A DNA stretch of 64,000 nucleotides from assembly GCA_034429975.1 (NCBI GenBank), contig DAOUFM010000146.1, positions 124,001-188,000 of the forward strand, in the 5' to 3' direction. The notes beneath the pieces are model-generated. The model worked only from the letters and a program-made list of their open reading frames with translations, searched no databases and was not told the origin of the DNA. Numbering within the stretch: position 1 is the stretch's first letter; the number at the start of each line of letters is the position of its first letter. Positions 50,645 through 59,122 of the stretch are shown here, one piece after another. A program made the translations under genes and the position numbers. This DNA is from UBA6170 sp034429975. Lineage in GTDB: Bacteria > Chloroflexota > Anaerolineae > Anaerolineales > Anaerolineaceae.

Positions 50645-51598
50645 ATGAAATCCGATGTCTGTTTTTCAGTTGGGGATATCCCCATTCATTCTAATCTAAT
50701 TTTAGCACCAATGGATGGCCTTACCGACTACCCCTTTAGAGAGATCATTAAACGGTTTCATCCAGGAATCATTTTTTCTGAATTTATTAATGCTTATGAT
50801 TATCTTAATCATCATCCTTTCCTTCCCCAACAAATTGTTTTTTCAGAGGAACAAAGGCCTTTTGCCTATCAAATATTCGACAACTCTCCTGAAAGAATTT
50901 TAAAAACGGCTCTCTTTCTAGCAGAAAAGAATCCCGATTTTATAGATATTAACATGGGGTGCTCGGCAAAAACTGTTGCCAACCGTGGCGCCGGCGCCGG
51001 ATTATTGTTAGAACCGGAAAAAATAAAGCAGATCTTTACTCTTTTAAAAAAACACATAAATTTACCAATAACCGGAAAAATTCGGTTAGGTTGGGATGAC
51101 TCTCAATTAAATTATTTGACAATATCAAAATTGTTGGAAGATTATGGTTGTGCAATGATCTCTGTTCACGGGCGTACAAAAAAGCAAGGCTACCAGGGAA
51201 AAGCAAATTGGAAAGCAATTGCTGAAGTAAAAAATAATGTCAAAATCCCTGTTCTAGCAAATGGAGATGTATTAACCCTGGCAGACATCGATAATATCTT
51301 AAAGATCACAAATTGCGATGGCGTAATGATTGGCAGAGGAGCTTTGTATAACCCCTGGATATTTTTGGGAAAAGATCAAAATCAAATTTCAATCCAGGAA
51401 AAACAGAATCTATTATCTGAACACATGGATCTCATGGTTAATTTTTATGGTATTGAAAGTGGCCTGGTTTTATTTAGAAAATACATTAAATTTTATTTGG
51501 ATATTTCAATTCTTAATCGGGAAATGCGAACCAATCTTTACAATTACAAGGATCCCGAAGAATTAAAATCATTCCTTTTTTCACATGTAAATTATTAA
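50645..51598 (+). CDS. dus: tRNA-dihydrouridine synthase
   Basis: A 317-residue FMN-dependent TIM-barrel enzyme. It shows LILAPMDGLTDYPFREII, DINMGCSAKTVANRGAGAGL with the catalytic Cys, LPITGKIRLGW, ISVHGRTKKQGYQGKANW and PVLANGDVLTLADI, followed by GVMIGRGALYNPWIF. It reduces uridines in the tRNA D-loop. It is nearest to DusB/Dus3, but the exact class is uncertain. The ATG at 50645 is preceded at 50632-50637 by TAGAAT with no ribosome site, which suggests a leaderless mRNA; GTG at 50639 is the alternative. Confidence 0.92.
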   Translation: MKSDVCFSVGDIPIHSNLILAPMDGLTDYPFREIIKRFHPGIIFSEFINAYDYLNHHPFLPQQIVFSEEQRPFAYQIFDNSPERILKTALFLAEKNPDFIDINMGCSAKTVANRGAGAGLLLEPEKIKQIFTLLKKHINLPITGKIRLGWDDSQLNYLTISKLLEDYGCAMISVHGRTKKQGYQGKANWKAIAEVKNNVKIPVLANGDVLTLADIDNILKITNCDGVMIGRGALYNPWIFLGKDQNQISIQEKQNLLSEHMDLMVNFYGIESGLVLFRKYIKFYLDISILNREMRTNLYNYKDPEELKSFLFSHVNY

Positions 51599-51599
51599 T

Positions 51600-51950
51600 T
51601 TATCTATTGAAGTTTCGTGCTAAATCCAAAGTTTCAACTGCATGCCGAAGGTGAGGAATAACAACACTACCGCCAACAATCAAAGCAATATTACATGCTT
51701 CCATGATGGAATCATCCTCCCAGCCTTCGTTTACACATTGAATAATATGATAATCTATGCAATCGTTGCATCGCAAAACCATAGACGCAACCAGTCCTAA
51801 TAATTCTTTAGTTTTACTATCCAAAGCTCCATCTTTATAAGCATTATTGTCTAAATTAAAAAATCTTTTTATCCCTAAATGATTAATTTGATGGATCCGA
51901 TCATTCATTTTTTCTCGATAAGCCTTGAATTCTTCTAATTTGTTGGTCAT
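51600..51950 (-). CDS. Carboxymuconolactone decarboxylase / AhpD-like protein
   Basis: A 116-residue helical protein. The AhpD-type redox motif is ELLGLVASMVLRCNDCIDYH, with CxxC followed by His, and the C-terminal half reads EACNIALIVGGSVVIPHLRH. Such proteins reduce peroxides or disulfides, or are of unknown role. It follows the phosphorylase-like gene by 19 bases on the same strand and ends one base from the convergent dus gene. Confidence 0.87.
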   Translation of the reverse strand: MTNKLEEFKAYREKMNDRIHQINHLGIKRFFNLDNNAYKDGALDSKTKELLGLVASMVLRCNDCIDYHIIQCVNEGWEDDSIMEACNIALIVGGSVVIPHLRHAVETLDLARNFNR

Positions 51951-51969
51951 AATAATAATCTCATCATCT

Positions 51970-53682
51970 TTATTTTGAATTTAAACGATCTGCTTCAATC
52001 TTGAAGATTCGTCTGATAATCGCCAAACTGGCAGCATAGGTTGAATCCATCCCAAAATAAGATAAGGTTCCAGCTCCCAGGTTTTTACCTTTGCTGAGAG
52101 GCGTATCCGAGGCGTAATGCATAATCCCTAGGTCGAAAGTTAGGTTATAAAGATTAACAATTTCATTTACAGGATGCCTTGTAGGTCGATACATTTCATA
52201 AATTGCTGAAAGATAAGGCCCCGCCTCCATTTCAATATCGGTATAACCTTCTCGATAGAAAATATCAGCTAATTTGCCATTTTGTAGGAAAGTACCCAAG
52301 ACGGTAACTGCTTTTTGATTATCAAGAACAGTTCCGTACACCAGGTCATTAAACACGTCTTTTGCTGTGAATGCATTGTTAAACATGAAAGTATTTTGTG
52401 AGTGCTCATCATAAACAACATTGGGAATCATTACATCTCCAAGCACTCCATTCAGCGTTGCAGCTTTCCCTAATATATATACCCCTAAAACAGGTGAAGA
52501 GTGCTCCGCGATTTTCGTTAAAATATTATAGGCTGCTAAACCCAATGGGTAATCTATATTCAAGATTAAAGCATCACTATTTTTTAAAATTTCGAAATTC
52601 TTTTTTGTTTTTAATCTAGGATCAATATCATTTAAATCAATTTTGTTAATTTCAATAACCTGAGCATCCACATCGAAATAATGTTTACTGATTACTCTTT
52701 TGATGCCAATTTTCTGTTCTTGTTCAAGTTGTATTGATCGTAAATATTCAAACTCAGGTAATTTTTCAGCTTTTTTTAAGATATAGTACAAAAGGTTCTC
52801 ATAAGAAGCCTTTTCTTTTTTGTTCTTTATATTGGTTAATTCCTGAAATAAGTTATCTTCATCATTTGATCTTAAAAATTCTTCCAGGATTTCGCTGTGT
52901 TTTAATGCATAGCCGGATAATAAATTGGCAATCGAATGAGTATTGCTGGAGACAAAATAGACTGGTCTTTCTTTTAACAAAGGGTTTTCTCCTTCAATAT
53001 TCGCCCACCAGGCTCGAGTTGCCCGCCAATATTCGATTAATGAACCGGACAATAAATTAAGACGAAAATTGAGTTTTTTGGCTTTAATTTTCTCCAACAT
53101 TGTAATGAAGTTATCGCCCCAGATAATTTGGAATCTTCTCAGGTCTTCTTCCGTCAGTTGTATTAATTCTGCCAATTCCGAAAATTTTTCTGGTTTATTT
53201 TCAATAATAGATAATCTATGGGGAATCATTGGTCGATTTAATAATAAATTGAGTTTATTCCATTCCATTTGATAAGCGGTTAAAACTGGAACTACATCCT
53301 CAATATCTGAACGACTGGCAATAAAACAAGCCAATTGTTTCTTTCCATCAAAAAAGCACCTGCGCCGGCGAGCTTTTGCAAAGACAGGCTGCCAAAGCTC
53401 TACATTCTCATATCCATGGTTTTCAAAGACAGAAGCACTTTGTCCTAATGTAACCACTTTAACGTCTGAAATACAATCAGGCAAACGCAAAATACTATAA
53501 ATAAACGCAGAGGTATCCGGAGTCTCTTGCCTTGCTAATGGATGCAATAATGAATTCATGCCAGCATGAACTTCGATCAATGTTTTTATCTGTATTTCAG
53601 CGGTTGATCGTAATAATGAATAAAGGGTCCGCAAATACAAATCGATATCTTCAGAAGCAATTTTTGGTACTGTTCTTTCCAT
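51970..53682 (-). CDS. Large protein with C-terminal nucleoside-phosphorylase-like domain
   Basis: A 570-residue soluble protein. Residues 1-330 are unassigned (they include MERTVPKIASEDIDLYLRTL and two Trp-rich stretches). Residues about 360-560 resemble the phosphorylase/hydrolase superfamily that cleaves N-glycosidic bonds: GVYILGKAATLNGVLGDVMI, PNVVYDEHS, then TDIEMEAGPYLSAIYE, comparable to the EMEA ribose-binding motif. A substrate cannot be given. GAGG precedes the ATG. It is followed by the AhpD-like gene and preceded by a 274-base gap and the SpoIIE-type phosphatase. Confidence 0.65.
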   Translation of the reverse strand: MERTVPKIASEDIDLYLRTLYSLLRSTAEIQIKTLIEVHAGMNSLLHPLARQETPDTSAFIYSILRLPDCISDVKVVTLGQSASVFENHGYENVELWQPVFAKARRRRCFFDGKKQLACFIASRSDIEDVVPVLTAYQMEWNKLNLLLNRPMIPHRLSIIENKPEKFSELAELIQLTEEDLRRFQIIWGDNFITMLEKIKAKKLNFRLNLLSGSLIEYWRATRAWWANIEGENPLLKERPVYFVSSNTHSIANLLSGYALKHSEILEEFLRSNDEDNLFQELTNIKNKKEKASYENLLYYILKKAEKLPEFEYLRSIQLEQEQKIGIKRVISKHYFDVDAQVIEINKIDLNDIDPRLKTKKNFEILKNSDALILNIDYPLGLAAYNILTKIAEHSSPVLGVYILGKAATLNGVLGDVMIPNVVYDEHSQNTFMFNNAFTAKDVFNDLVYGTVLDNQKAVTVLGTFLQNGKLADIFYREGYTDIEMEAGPYLSAIYEMYRPTRHPVNEIVNLYNLTFDLGIMHYASDTPLSKGKNLGAGTLSYFGMDSTYAASLAIIRRIFKIEADRLNSK

Positions 53683-53792
53683 AATTTCCTCTATCAGAAC
53701 GGTTGGCTTTTCTTCTCAAAGGTCGCTGAGAAATTTATTCTGTAAAATATTAATTACCTGGTGGCTGCCATTTTCAACTTTGTTTGGGTAAT

Positions 53793-53907
53793 TATAATTA
53801 AAATTTTATTGTTCAAGCGCTGCAATTTATTGATAATCACACACGCCCTGGCAGCATGACCAAACCCCATGCGATGAAATATAAAAATCAGTTTTCATGC
53901 TTTTTTT
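53793..53907 (+). ncRNA. Candidate small RNA antiparallel to flanking genes
   Basis: In the gap 53683-53956 both flanking genes are on the minus strand, yet the plus strand has TTTTCA (53771-53776), a 16-base spacer and TATAAT (53793-53798). A hairpin ATGAAA/TTTCAT extended by GC pairs (53871-53900) followed by seven T ends about 100 bases later. That is a complete small transcription unit without an ORF of size. It lacks the SRP RNA core motif. Chance AT-rich matches remain possible. Confidence 0.35.
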
Positions 53908-53956
53908 ATCAAAAAAATAAAGTGTTTAGCATTATTACTAAAACCGATTGATTTTC

Positions 53957-54682
53957 TTAATCCAAATCATGTAATTTATTTTCAAAAGGTAAGCGGACAG
54001 ATAACCGGCGGAAGCTATCTTTTGATTTCTCAAGCACACGCAAAACAACTACTGACATATCATCATTCGGCTGATTTTGATCCAATCGCAACGCATGAGA
54101 TAATAAAGCATCTGCAATAAATTGGGCTGTAGGTTCCTGCTCATCCAAATAAGCATGAATCATTGAACAAAAATCGATAGATTCTCCAAATCTCTCCCCA
54201 GCTCTCATGACGCCGTCGGTATATAAGACGACAGTCGTTCTTGGAACCAGACTTATCTCAGTAATAGAGGGTCTGATATTTCTAGCATTTCCGATCGGAT
54301 TACTTTCACCACCAATACACTCAATTTGATTCCCCTGTGAAATAAAAACAGGTGTTGGGTTATTTCTGGAAATAACAATTGTTTGTGTTTGTAAATCTGC
54401 CGACAAAATATTCATGTAGACACTACAGGTCCCTGCTTTTTCCTTGAACAAAAAATCGCTGACCGCTCTGGCAGCTGCTCCATCACGCACACCATCCGAG
54501 ATTAAACTGATTAATTTTCGAACTACCAAAGAAGATATTAGTTTTGCTGAGGACCCAGAAAAACGGGCATCAGCCAGAATACAAGAAACCCCACCCATAG
54601 GTCTTTCAACTATTTCTAAAGTATCTCCGCTTTCAATTGAACCGTATTTGACTACTTTTGAAATTGCCAGCTGAATGTCCAT
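53957..54682 (-). CDS. SpoIIE-type PP2C serine phosphatase
   Basis: About 241 residues from the ATG at 54682 (open to an ATG at 54709). The single SpoIIE/PP2C catalytic domain shows GGVSCILADARFSGSSAKLI (metal Asp), ISRNNPTPVFI, TTVVLYTDGVMRAGE and QPNDDMSVVVLRV. Such phosphatases act on phosphoserine of anti-sigma antagonists or other partners. The usual DVSGHG segment reads ADARFSG. There is no sensor domain. A TATAAT at 54700-54695 lies 12 bases before the chosen start. No rsb-like partner is nearby. Confidence 0.85.
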   Translation of the reverse strand: MDIQLAISKVVKYGSIESGDTLEIVERPMGGVSCILADARFSGSSAKLISSLVVRKLISLISDGVRDGAAARAVSDFLFKEKAGTCSVYMNILSADLQTQTIVISRNNPTPVFISQGNQIECIGGESNPIGNARNIRPSITEISLVPRTTVVLYTDGVMRAGERFGESIDFCSMIHAYLDEQEPTAQFIADALLSHALRLDQNQPNDDMSVVVLRVLEKSKDSFRRLSVRLPFENKLHDLD

Positions 54683-54858
54683 AATAGTTATTTTATTATA
54701 AATGAGCATATTTTCAAAACGATTATAGAAGTGATATCAGTTTTTCTTTTAAAAACCTGGTTTTTCTACCCATCCTTGTAGATAACTGTGTATATTTCCC
54801 ATGTTTATGAAAATATTTTTTCACTACTACAGGTTCATGTAATTACCGTATTGGATTG

Positions 54859-54887
54859 TTGCATAAAAAATATTTGAGAAATATTAA
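54859..54887 (+). promoter_or_regulatory. Putative promoter of the fadR-like operon
   Basis: TTGCAT at 54859-54864, a 17-base spacer and TATTAA at 54882-54887. The expected transcription start near 54894 is just ahead of the operator-like site at 54903-54919. Confidence 0.35.
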
Positions 54888-54902
54888 TTATGTTGTAAAC
54901 TC

Positions 54903-54919
54903 AAATGGTATGACCTCTA
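54903..54919. promoter_or_regulatory. Candidate FadR-type operator
   Basis: The core TGGTATGACCT matches the FadR-subfamily GntR consensus TnGTnnnACnA at all but the last defined base. It also resembles the E. coli FadR core TGGTACGACCA (9 of 11). It lies 20 bases before the start of a FadR-like gene, which suggests autoregulation. Confidence 0.5.
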
Positions 54920-54938
54920 ACCTTTGAAAGGAAAATCT

Positions 54939-55649
54939 ATGCATTGGGACACACCGGTTAAACCTGCTGAATTAGCAGAACAGAGAATAATTACTGCCAT
55001 TTTGGATGGGTCTTTTGAAATCAATAGTAACTTACCAGCAGAACGAGAATTATCGATTAAAGTTGGGGTAACCCGTCCTACGTTACGAGAAGCCTTGCAA
55101 CGCTTATCTCGAGATGGATGGATCGAAATTCGCCAGGGTAAACCGACACGAGTAAAAGATTTTTGGTCTGAAGGTAACCTTAACATATTATCTTCCATTG
55201 CCCGATATTCCAATCATCTTTCACTGGATTTTGTTAAAAATCTATTACAAATACGCTATCTTTTATGCCCTACCTATGCTGCGATGGCGGCCGAAAAAAA
55301 ACCTGAATTAATTATTGATTTTTTAAACAGAGCTCCTAGTAAAAATGATCCTGCTGAGGTTTATTCTGAATATGATTTTCTATTACACCAAAAACTAACC
55401 CAGGGTTCTGAAAACCCGATTTTTACAATGATATTAAATGGGTTTAAAGAATTATTTACCCAAAAAGCAATCATTTATTTTGAAAAGGAAGAACCCAGGA
55501 AGCATTCTTATCACTTCTATCAGGAGTTACTAATCGCTTTTAAAGAAGGTGATTTTCAAAAAGTCTTTATGGTTTCACAAAAAGTAATGGCTGAAAGCAT
55601 CCTGTTTTGGGATGATATCTCTTTTGAAAAGGAAAATCCCGATGAGTAA
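54939..55649 (+). CDS. FadR-like GntR family transcriptional regulator
   Basis: A 236-residue protein. The winged helix (about 8-75) reads QRIITAILDGSFEINSNLPA, ERELSIKVGVTRPTLREALQ and RLSRDGWIEIRQGKPTRVKD, strikingly close to E. coli FadR, followed by FWSEGNLNILSSIARY and a helical effector domain (about 85-230). FadR binds long-chain acyl-CoA and controls fatty acid genes. Here the next gene, overlapping by 8 bases, is an FGGY kinase, so the effector may be different. I chose the ATG at 54939 with GAAAGGAAA ahead. A likely operator is at 54903-54919. Confidence 0.88.
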   Translation: MHWDTPVKPAELAEQRIITAILDGSFEINSNLPAERELSIKVGVTRPTLREALQRLSRDGWIEIRQGKPTRVKDFWSEGNLNILSSIARYSNHLSLDFVKNLLQIRYLLCPTYAAMAAEKKPELIIDFLNRAPSKNDPAEVYSEYDFLLHQKLTQGSENPIFTMILNGFKELFTQKAIIYFEKEEPRKHSYHFYQELLIAFKEGDFQKVFMVSQKVMAESILFWDDISFEKENPDE

Positions 55650-57198
55650 AGATTTAATTTTAGCAATTGATAATGGAACCCAAAGCACAAGGGCAATGAT
55701 TTTTGATCAACAAGGTAACCTCCTTTTCAAATCTCGCGTGTTGATCGAAAACTATAAATCTCCTGAACCAGGTTTGGTAGAGTTAGATCCAAATTTGTTT
55801 TGGGATACTTTATGCACAGCCTGCCAGCAATTATGGGGAATACCAGGCGTTGATAAAACCTCTATTGCCTGTGTCGCTATTACAACCCAACGATCAACAG
55901 TAATAAACATTGACGAAAATGGGAACCCGCTTCGACCAGCAATTTTATGGTTGGATCAGCGCCGAACACAAGGCTTAAAACCTGTTGGCGGTATTTGGGG
56001 ACTTCTTTTTTCTCTCTCCGGCATGAGCGAAACTGTAGCATATTTGCAAGCCGAGGCAGAATGTAACTGGATTAGAACAAACCAACCCGAAATTTGGAAG
56101 AAAACTTATAAGTATCTTTTACTGTCAGGTTATTTAACCTACCGTATGGTTGGGAAATTTATAGATTCGATTGGATGTCAGGTGGCTTATATTCCTTTTG
56201 ATTATAAAAACCAGAATTGGTCCAAACCCTGGGATTGGAAGTGGCAGGCTGTTCCCGTCTCAAAAGAAATCCTGCCTGATTTAAAGCCATCCACTGAAGT
56301 TCTCGGGCTGGTTACGAAAAAGGCGAGCGAAGAAACCGGTATTCCTGAAGGTTTGCCTTTAATCGCCGCGGCAGCAGACAAAGCCTGTGAAATCATAGGT
56401 AGTGGTTGTGTGGTTCCCAATATTGCCTGTCTCAGCTATGGAACAACAGCTACGATCAACACCACACATAAAAAATATTCGGAAATCATTCCATTAATTC
56501 CCCCTTACCCTTCAGCAGTCCCAGGTCGATACAGCCTTGAATTACAAATTTTCCGTGGTTATTGGATGGTTAGCTGGTTCAAACGAGAATTTGGATTAAA
56601 CGAACAGCGTTTAGCGGCCCAACGTGGGGTTGATCCTGAAGAACTATTCGATGACTTGATAAATTCAGTTCCTCCCGGGTCAATGGGCCTCGTCTTACAA
56701 CCGTTCTGGTCGCCAGGCCTAAAAAAACCTGGACCTGAAGCCAAAGGAGCAATTATCGGGTTTGGTGATGTCCATACTCGTGCGCATCTATATCGATCCA
56801 TCATCGAGGGCTTGGCTTTTGCACTGCGAGAAGGCGCTGAGCGCACCGAAAAAAGCAGTAGAGAAAAGATCACAGAGTTAAGAGTAGCTGGTGGTGGCAG
56901 CCAGAGTAATGCAGCTTTACAAATAACCGCCGATATTTTTAATTTACCGGTATCTCGTCCGAGTATCTATGAAGCATCCGGTTTAGGAGCAGCTATCGTA
57001 GCAGCAGTAGGTATGAATTATTATTCCGATTTTGAATCCGCAGTCAAAGCCATGACCAGAGTTGGGAAAAATGTTGAGCCAGATAAACAGAATATACAGA
57101 TCTATGAGGACTTATATCAGAAGGTTTATTACCCGATGTACAAGCGTCTGAAACCACTATACGAAGAAATAAGATCAATCACTGGTTATCCCCCGTAA
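55642..57198 (+). CDS. FGGY family carbohydrate kinase
   Basis: A 518-residue kinase of the ribulo-, xylulo-, glycerol-kinase family. It shows LILAIDNGTQSTRAMIFD (phosphate loop 1), AILWLDQRR, AAADKACEIIGSGC (with the catalytic Asp), LSYGTTATIN and the adenosine motif LRVAGGGSQSNAALQI. It phosphorylates a sugar or polyol with ATP. The substrate is not clear; it is not a canonical GlpK. The start overlaps the fadR-like stop by 8 bases, so expression is probably under that regulator. Confidence 0.9.
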   Translation: MSKDLILAIDNGTQSTRAMIFDQQGNLLFKSRVLIENYKSPEPGLVELDPNLFWDTLCTACQQLWGIPGVDKTSIACVAITTQRSTVINIDENGNPLRPAILWLDQRRTQGLKPVGGIWGLLFSLSGMSETVAYLQAEAECNWIRTNQPEIWKKTYKYLLLSGYLTYRMVGKFIDSIGCQVAYIPFDYKNQNWSKPWDWKWQAVPVSKEILPDLKPSTEVLGLVTKKASEETGIPEGLPLIAAAADKACEIIGSGCVVPNIACLSYGTTATINTTHKKYSEIIPLIPPYPSAVPGRYSLELQIFRGYWMVSWFKREFGLNEQRLAAQRGVDPEELFDDLINSVPPGSMGLVLQPFWSPGLKKPGPEAKGAIIGFGDVHTRAHLYRSIIEGLAFALREGAERTEKSSREKITELRVAGGGSQSNAALQITADIFNLPVSRPSIYEASGLGAAIVAAVGMNYYSDFESAVKAMTRVGKNVEPDKQNIQIYEDLYQKVYYPMYKRLKPLYEEIRSITGYPP

Positions 57199-57227
57199 TT
57201 TTTATTTTTCATCTTAGACAGTAGTAA

Positions 57228-57256
57228 TTGACTTTAACTAACCCTTCTAATAGAAT
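57228..57256 (+). promoter_or_regulatory. Strong promoter of the gcv operon
   Basis: TTGACT at 57228-57233, a 17-base spacer and TAGAAT at 57251-57256, about 123 bases before gcvH. No glycine riboswitch core was seen in the leader. Confidence 0.65.
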
Positions 57257-57378
57257 GATTATAGATTAAAATAGTAGATAATAAATTGGTTCAAGTTAAA
57301 ATAGAAGCCAATTTTTATTACCGAATTGGGAAAAAACCAAGATAAAACAAAAAAATATTTTCACAAAAGGAGATAATA

Positions 57379-57768
57379 ATGTCAAATCCAAGTAATTATA
57401 AATTTGCCAAGACTGATGAGTGGGTAAGCGTTGAAGGAAAAGTGGCAACCGTCGGAGTTTCTGATTATGCTCAATCCCAACTTTCAGATATCGTTTATTT
57501 AGAATTTCTTGTTGACGCTGGGGATGATGTTTCTCAAGGCGATTCACTTGTCTCATTAGAATCGGTGAAAGCGGCTGCGGAAGTTACTTCTCCAGTTTCC
57601 GGTAAGGTGCTCGAACTCAATGAAGCGCTTTTAGATGACTTTGAAGCAGTTAACAAGGACCCCTTTGGCCGGGCATGGTTCTTAAAAGTTGAATTGAGCG
57701 ACCCATCAGAATTGGATGCTTTAATGTCAGCCGATGCTTATACGAAATATTGCGAAGGGCGAGAATAA
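57379..57768 (+). CDS. gcvH: Glycine cleavage system H protein
   Basis: A 129-residue lipoyl carrier. It shows FAKTDEWVSVEGKVATVGVS, DYAQSQLSDIVYLEF and the lipoylation site LVSLESVKAAAEVTSPVSG with Lys64. It shuttles the aminomethyl group between P protein and T protein. The AAAGGAG site is strong. It is the first gene of gcvH-gcvPA-gcvPB, five bases before gcvPA. Confidence 0.97.
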   Translation: MSNPSNYKFAKTDEWVSVEGKVATVGVSDYAQSQLSDIVYLEFLVDAGDDVSQGDSLVSLESVKAAAEVTSPVSGKVLELNEALLDDFEAVNKDPFGRAWFLKVELSDPSELDALMSADAYTKYCEGRE

Positions 57769-57772
57769 TAAA

Positions 57773-59122
57773 ATGTTTATTCCAAGTACTGAAACCGAGC
57801 GCAACGAAATGTTGCAGAGAATCGGATTGTCTAAAGTAGAAGATTTATTTTCCGATGTTCCTGAAAAGTTTAGGTATCCAGAATTAAATCTTCCTGAGGG
57901 AGTATCTGAGTTAGAGGCTTATCAAAACCTTAAAGACTTATCATCTGCTAATGAATCAACAGATGATTTAATTTGTTTTTTAGGTGCAGGAGCCTATAAC
58001 CATTACATTCCCTCCTCTGTGGACGCCATCATTAGCCGGGGTGAATTTCTTACTGCCTATACACCCTACCAACCAGAAGTTTCTCAAGGTACCTTGCAGG
58101 CAATTTTTGAATATCAATCCCTGGTTGCGTCCTTAACCGGTATGGATGTCAGCAATGCTTCTCATTATGATGGCGCTACTGCTGCCGCGGAAGCCTGTGT
58201 ATTAGCCTACCATCATTTTCGTGGGAAAAGAACTAAATTCGTTCTGTCCAGATATTTACATCCTCAGTATCGGGAAGCAATTAAAACTTACTTCCAGGGT
58301 TATGAAAAATTAAATATCGTTGGCGACGAAGAAAGATCAGGTTTCCAATCCACCGATGATTTACTTAAGTTGATCGATTACGATACAGCGATTGTGTATG
58401 TTCAATATCCTGACTTTTTAGGAAGAATCCAGGATTTTAAAGAATTTGCGAGTAAAGTGCACGAAGTAGGCGCTATCCTGGCTATATCTGTTAATCCTTT
58501 ATCCTTGGGTTTATTAAAACCACCTTCAGAATTTGACGCTGACATCGTTACCGGTGAAGGCCAACCGCTGGGGATTCCATTATCCTTCGGTGGTCCATAC
58601 TTGGGCTTATTTGCCACTAAAAATCAATTTATCCGTAAGCTTGCTGGCCGCTTGGTCGGCGAAACTGTGGATGGCAATGGTAACAAAGGTTATGTCTTGA
58701 CTTTAACTGCTCGTGAGCAGCACATTCGTCGGGAAAAGGCAACCTCAAATATCTGCACTAATCAAGGCTTGATTGCCCTGGCGTCAGCCGTTTACATGTC
58801 GCTATTAGGAAAATCCGGCTTGAAGCAAGTCGCTAAATTAAATTATGACAAAGCTCATTATGCAGCAGATCAAATTTCGAAGCTAAAAGGGTTTGAGGTT
58901 ATTAATTCAAGTCCATTTTTCAACGAATTTGTCATAAAAACCCCAAAACCAGTCAGCGAACTAAATTCTCTATTACTGGATTACGATATTCTGGGTGGTT
59001 ATGATTTGTCGAATGATTATCCGGAATTGGAGAATCATATGCTTTTAGCTGTGACTGAAATGATTAGTAAAGAAGATATTGATTATCTGGTCGAAATCTT
59101 ACAGGAGGTGACAAATGACTGA
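57773..59122 (+). CDS. gcvPA: Glycine dehydrogenase (decarboxylating) subunit 1
   Basis: A 449-residue P-protein alpha subunit, as found in bacteria with a split glycine decarboxylase. It shows FLGAGAYNHYIPSSVDAIIS, YTPYQPEVSQGTLQAIFEYQ, ASHYDGATAAAEA, LSFGGPYLGLFA and REQHIRREKATSNICTNQGL. With GcvPB it decarboxylates glycine and loads the aminomethyl group onto GcvH. The ATG at 57773 fits homologues; the frame is open upstream into gcvH. It overlaps gcvPB by 8 bases. Confidence 0.97.
   Translation: MFIPSTETERNEMLQRIGLSKVEDLFSDVPEKFRYPELNLPEGVSELEAYQNLKDLSSANESTDDLICFLGAGAYNHYIPSSVDAIISRGEFLTAYTPYQPEVSQGTLQAIFEYQSLVASLTGMDVSNASHYDGATAAAEACVLAYHHFRGKRTKFVLSRYLHPQYREAIKTYFQGYEKLNIVGDEERSGFQSTDDLLKLIDYDTAIVYVQYPDFLGRIQDFKEFASKVHEVGAILAISVNPLSLGLLKPPSEFDADIVTGEGQPLGIPLSFGGPYLGLFATKNQFIRKLAGRLVGETVDGNGNKGYVLTLTAREQHIRREKATSNICTNQGLIALASAVYMSLLGKSGLKQVAKLNYDKAHYAADQISKLKGFEVINSSPFFNEFVIKTPKPVSELNSLLLDYDILGGYDLSNDYPELENHMLLAVTEMISKEDIDYLVEILQEVTND

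Noticed and set aside
53793..53907. 4.5S SRP RNA
   Set aside because: The conserved GGAAGGAAGCAGCC-like core and the long hairpin are absent, so it stays an unassigned candidate.
57199..57378. Glycine riboswitch in the gcvH leader
   Set aside because: The leader is plain AT-rich sequence without the conserved purine-rich aptamer cores; only a promoter and ribosome site are evident.
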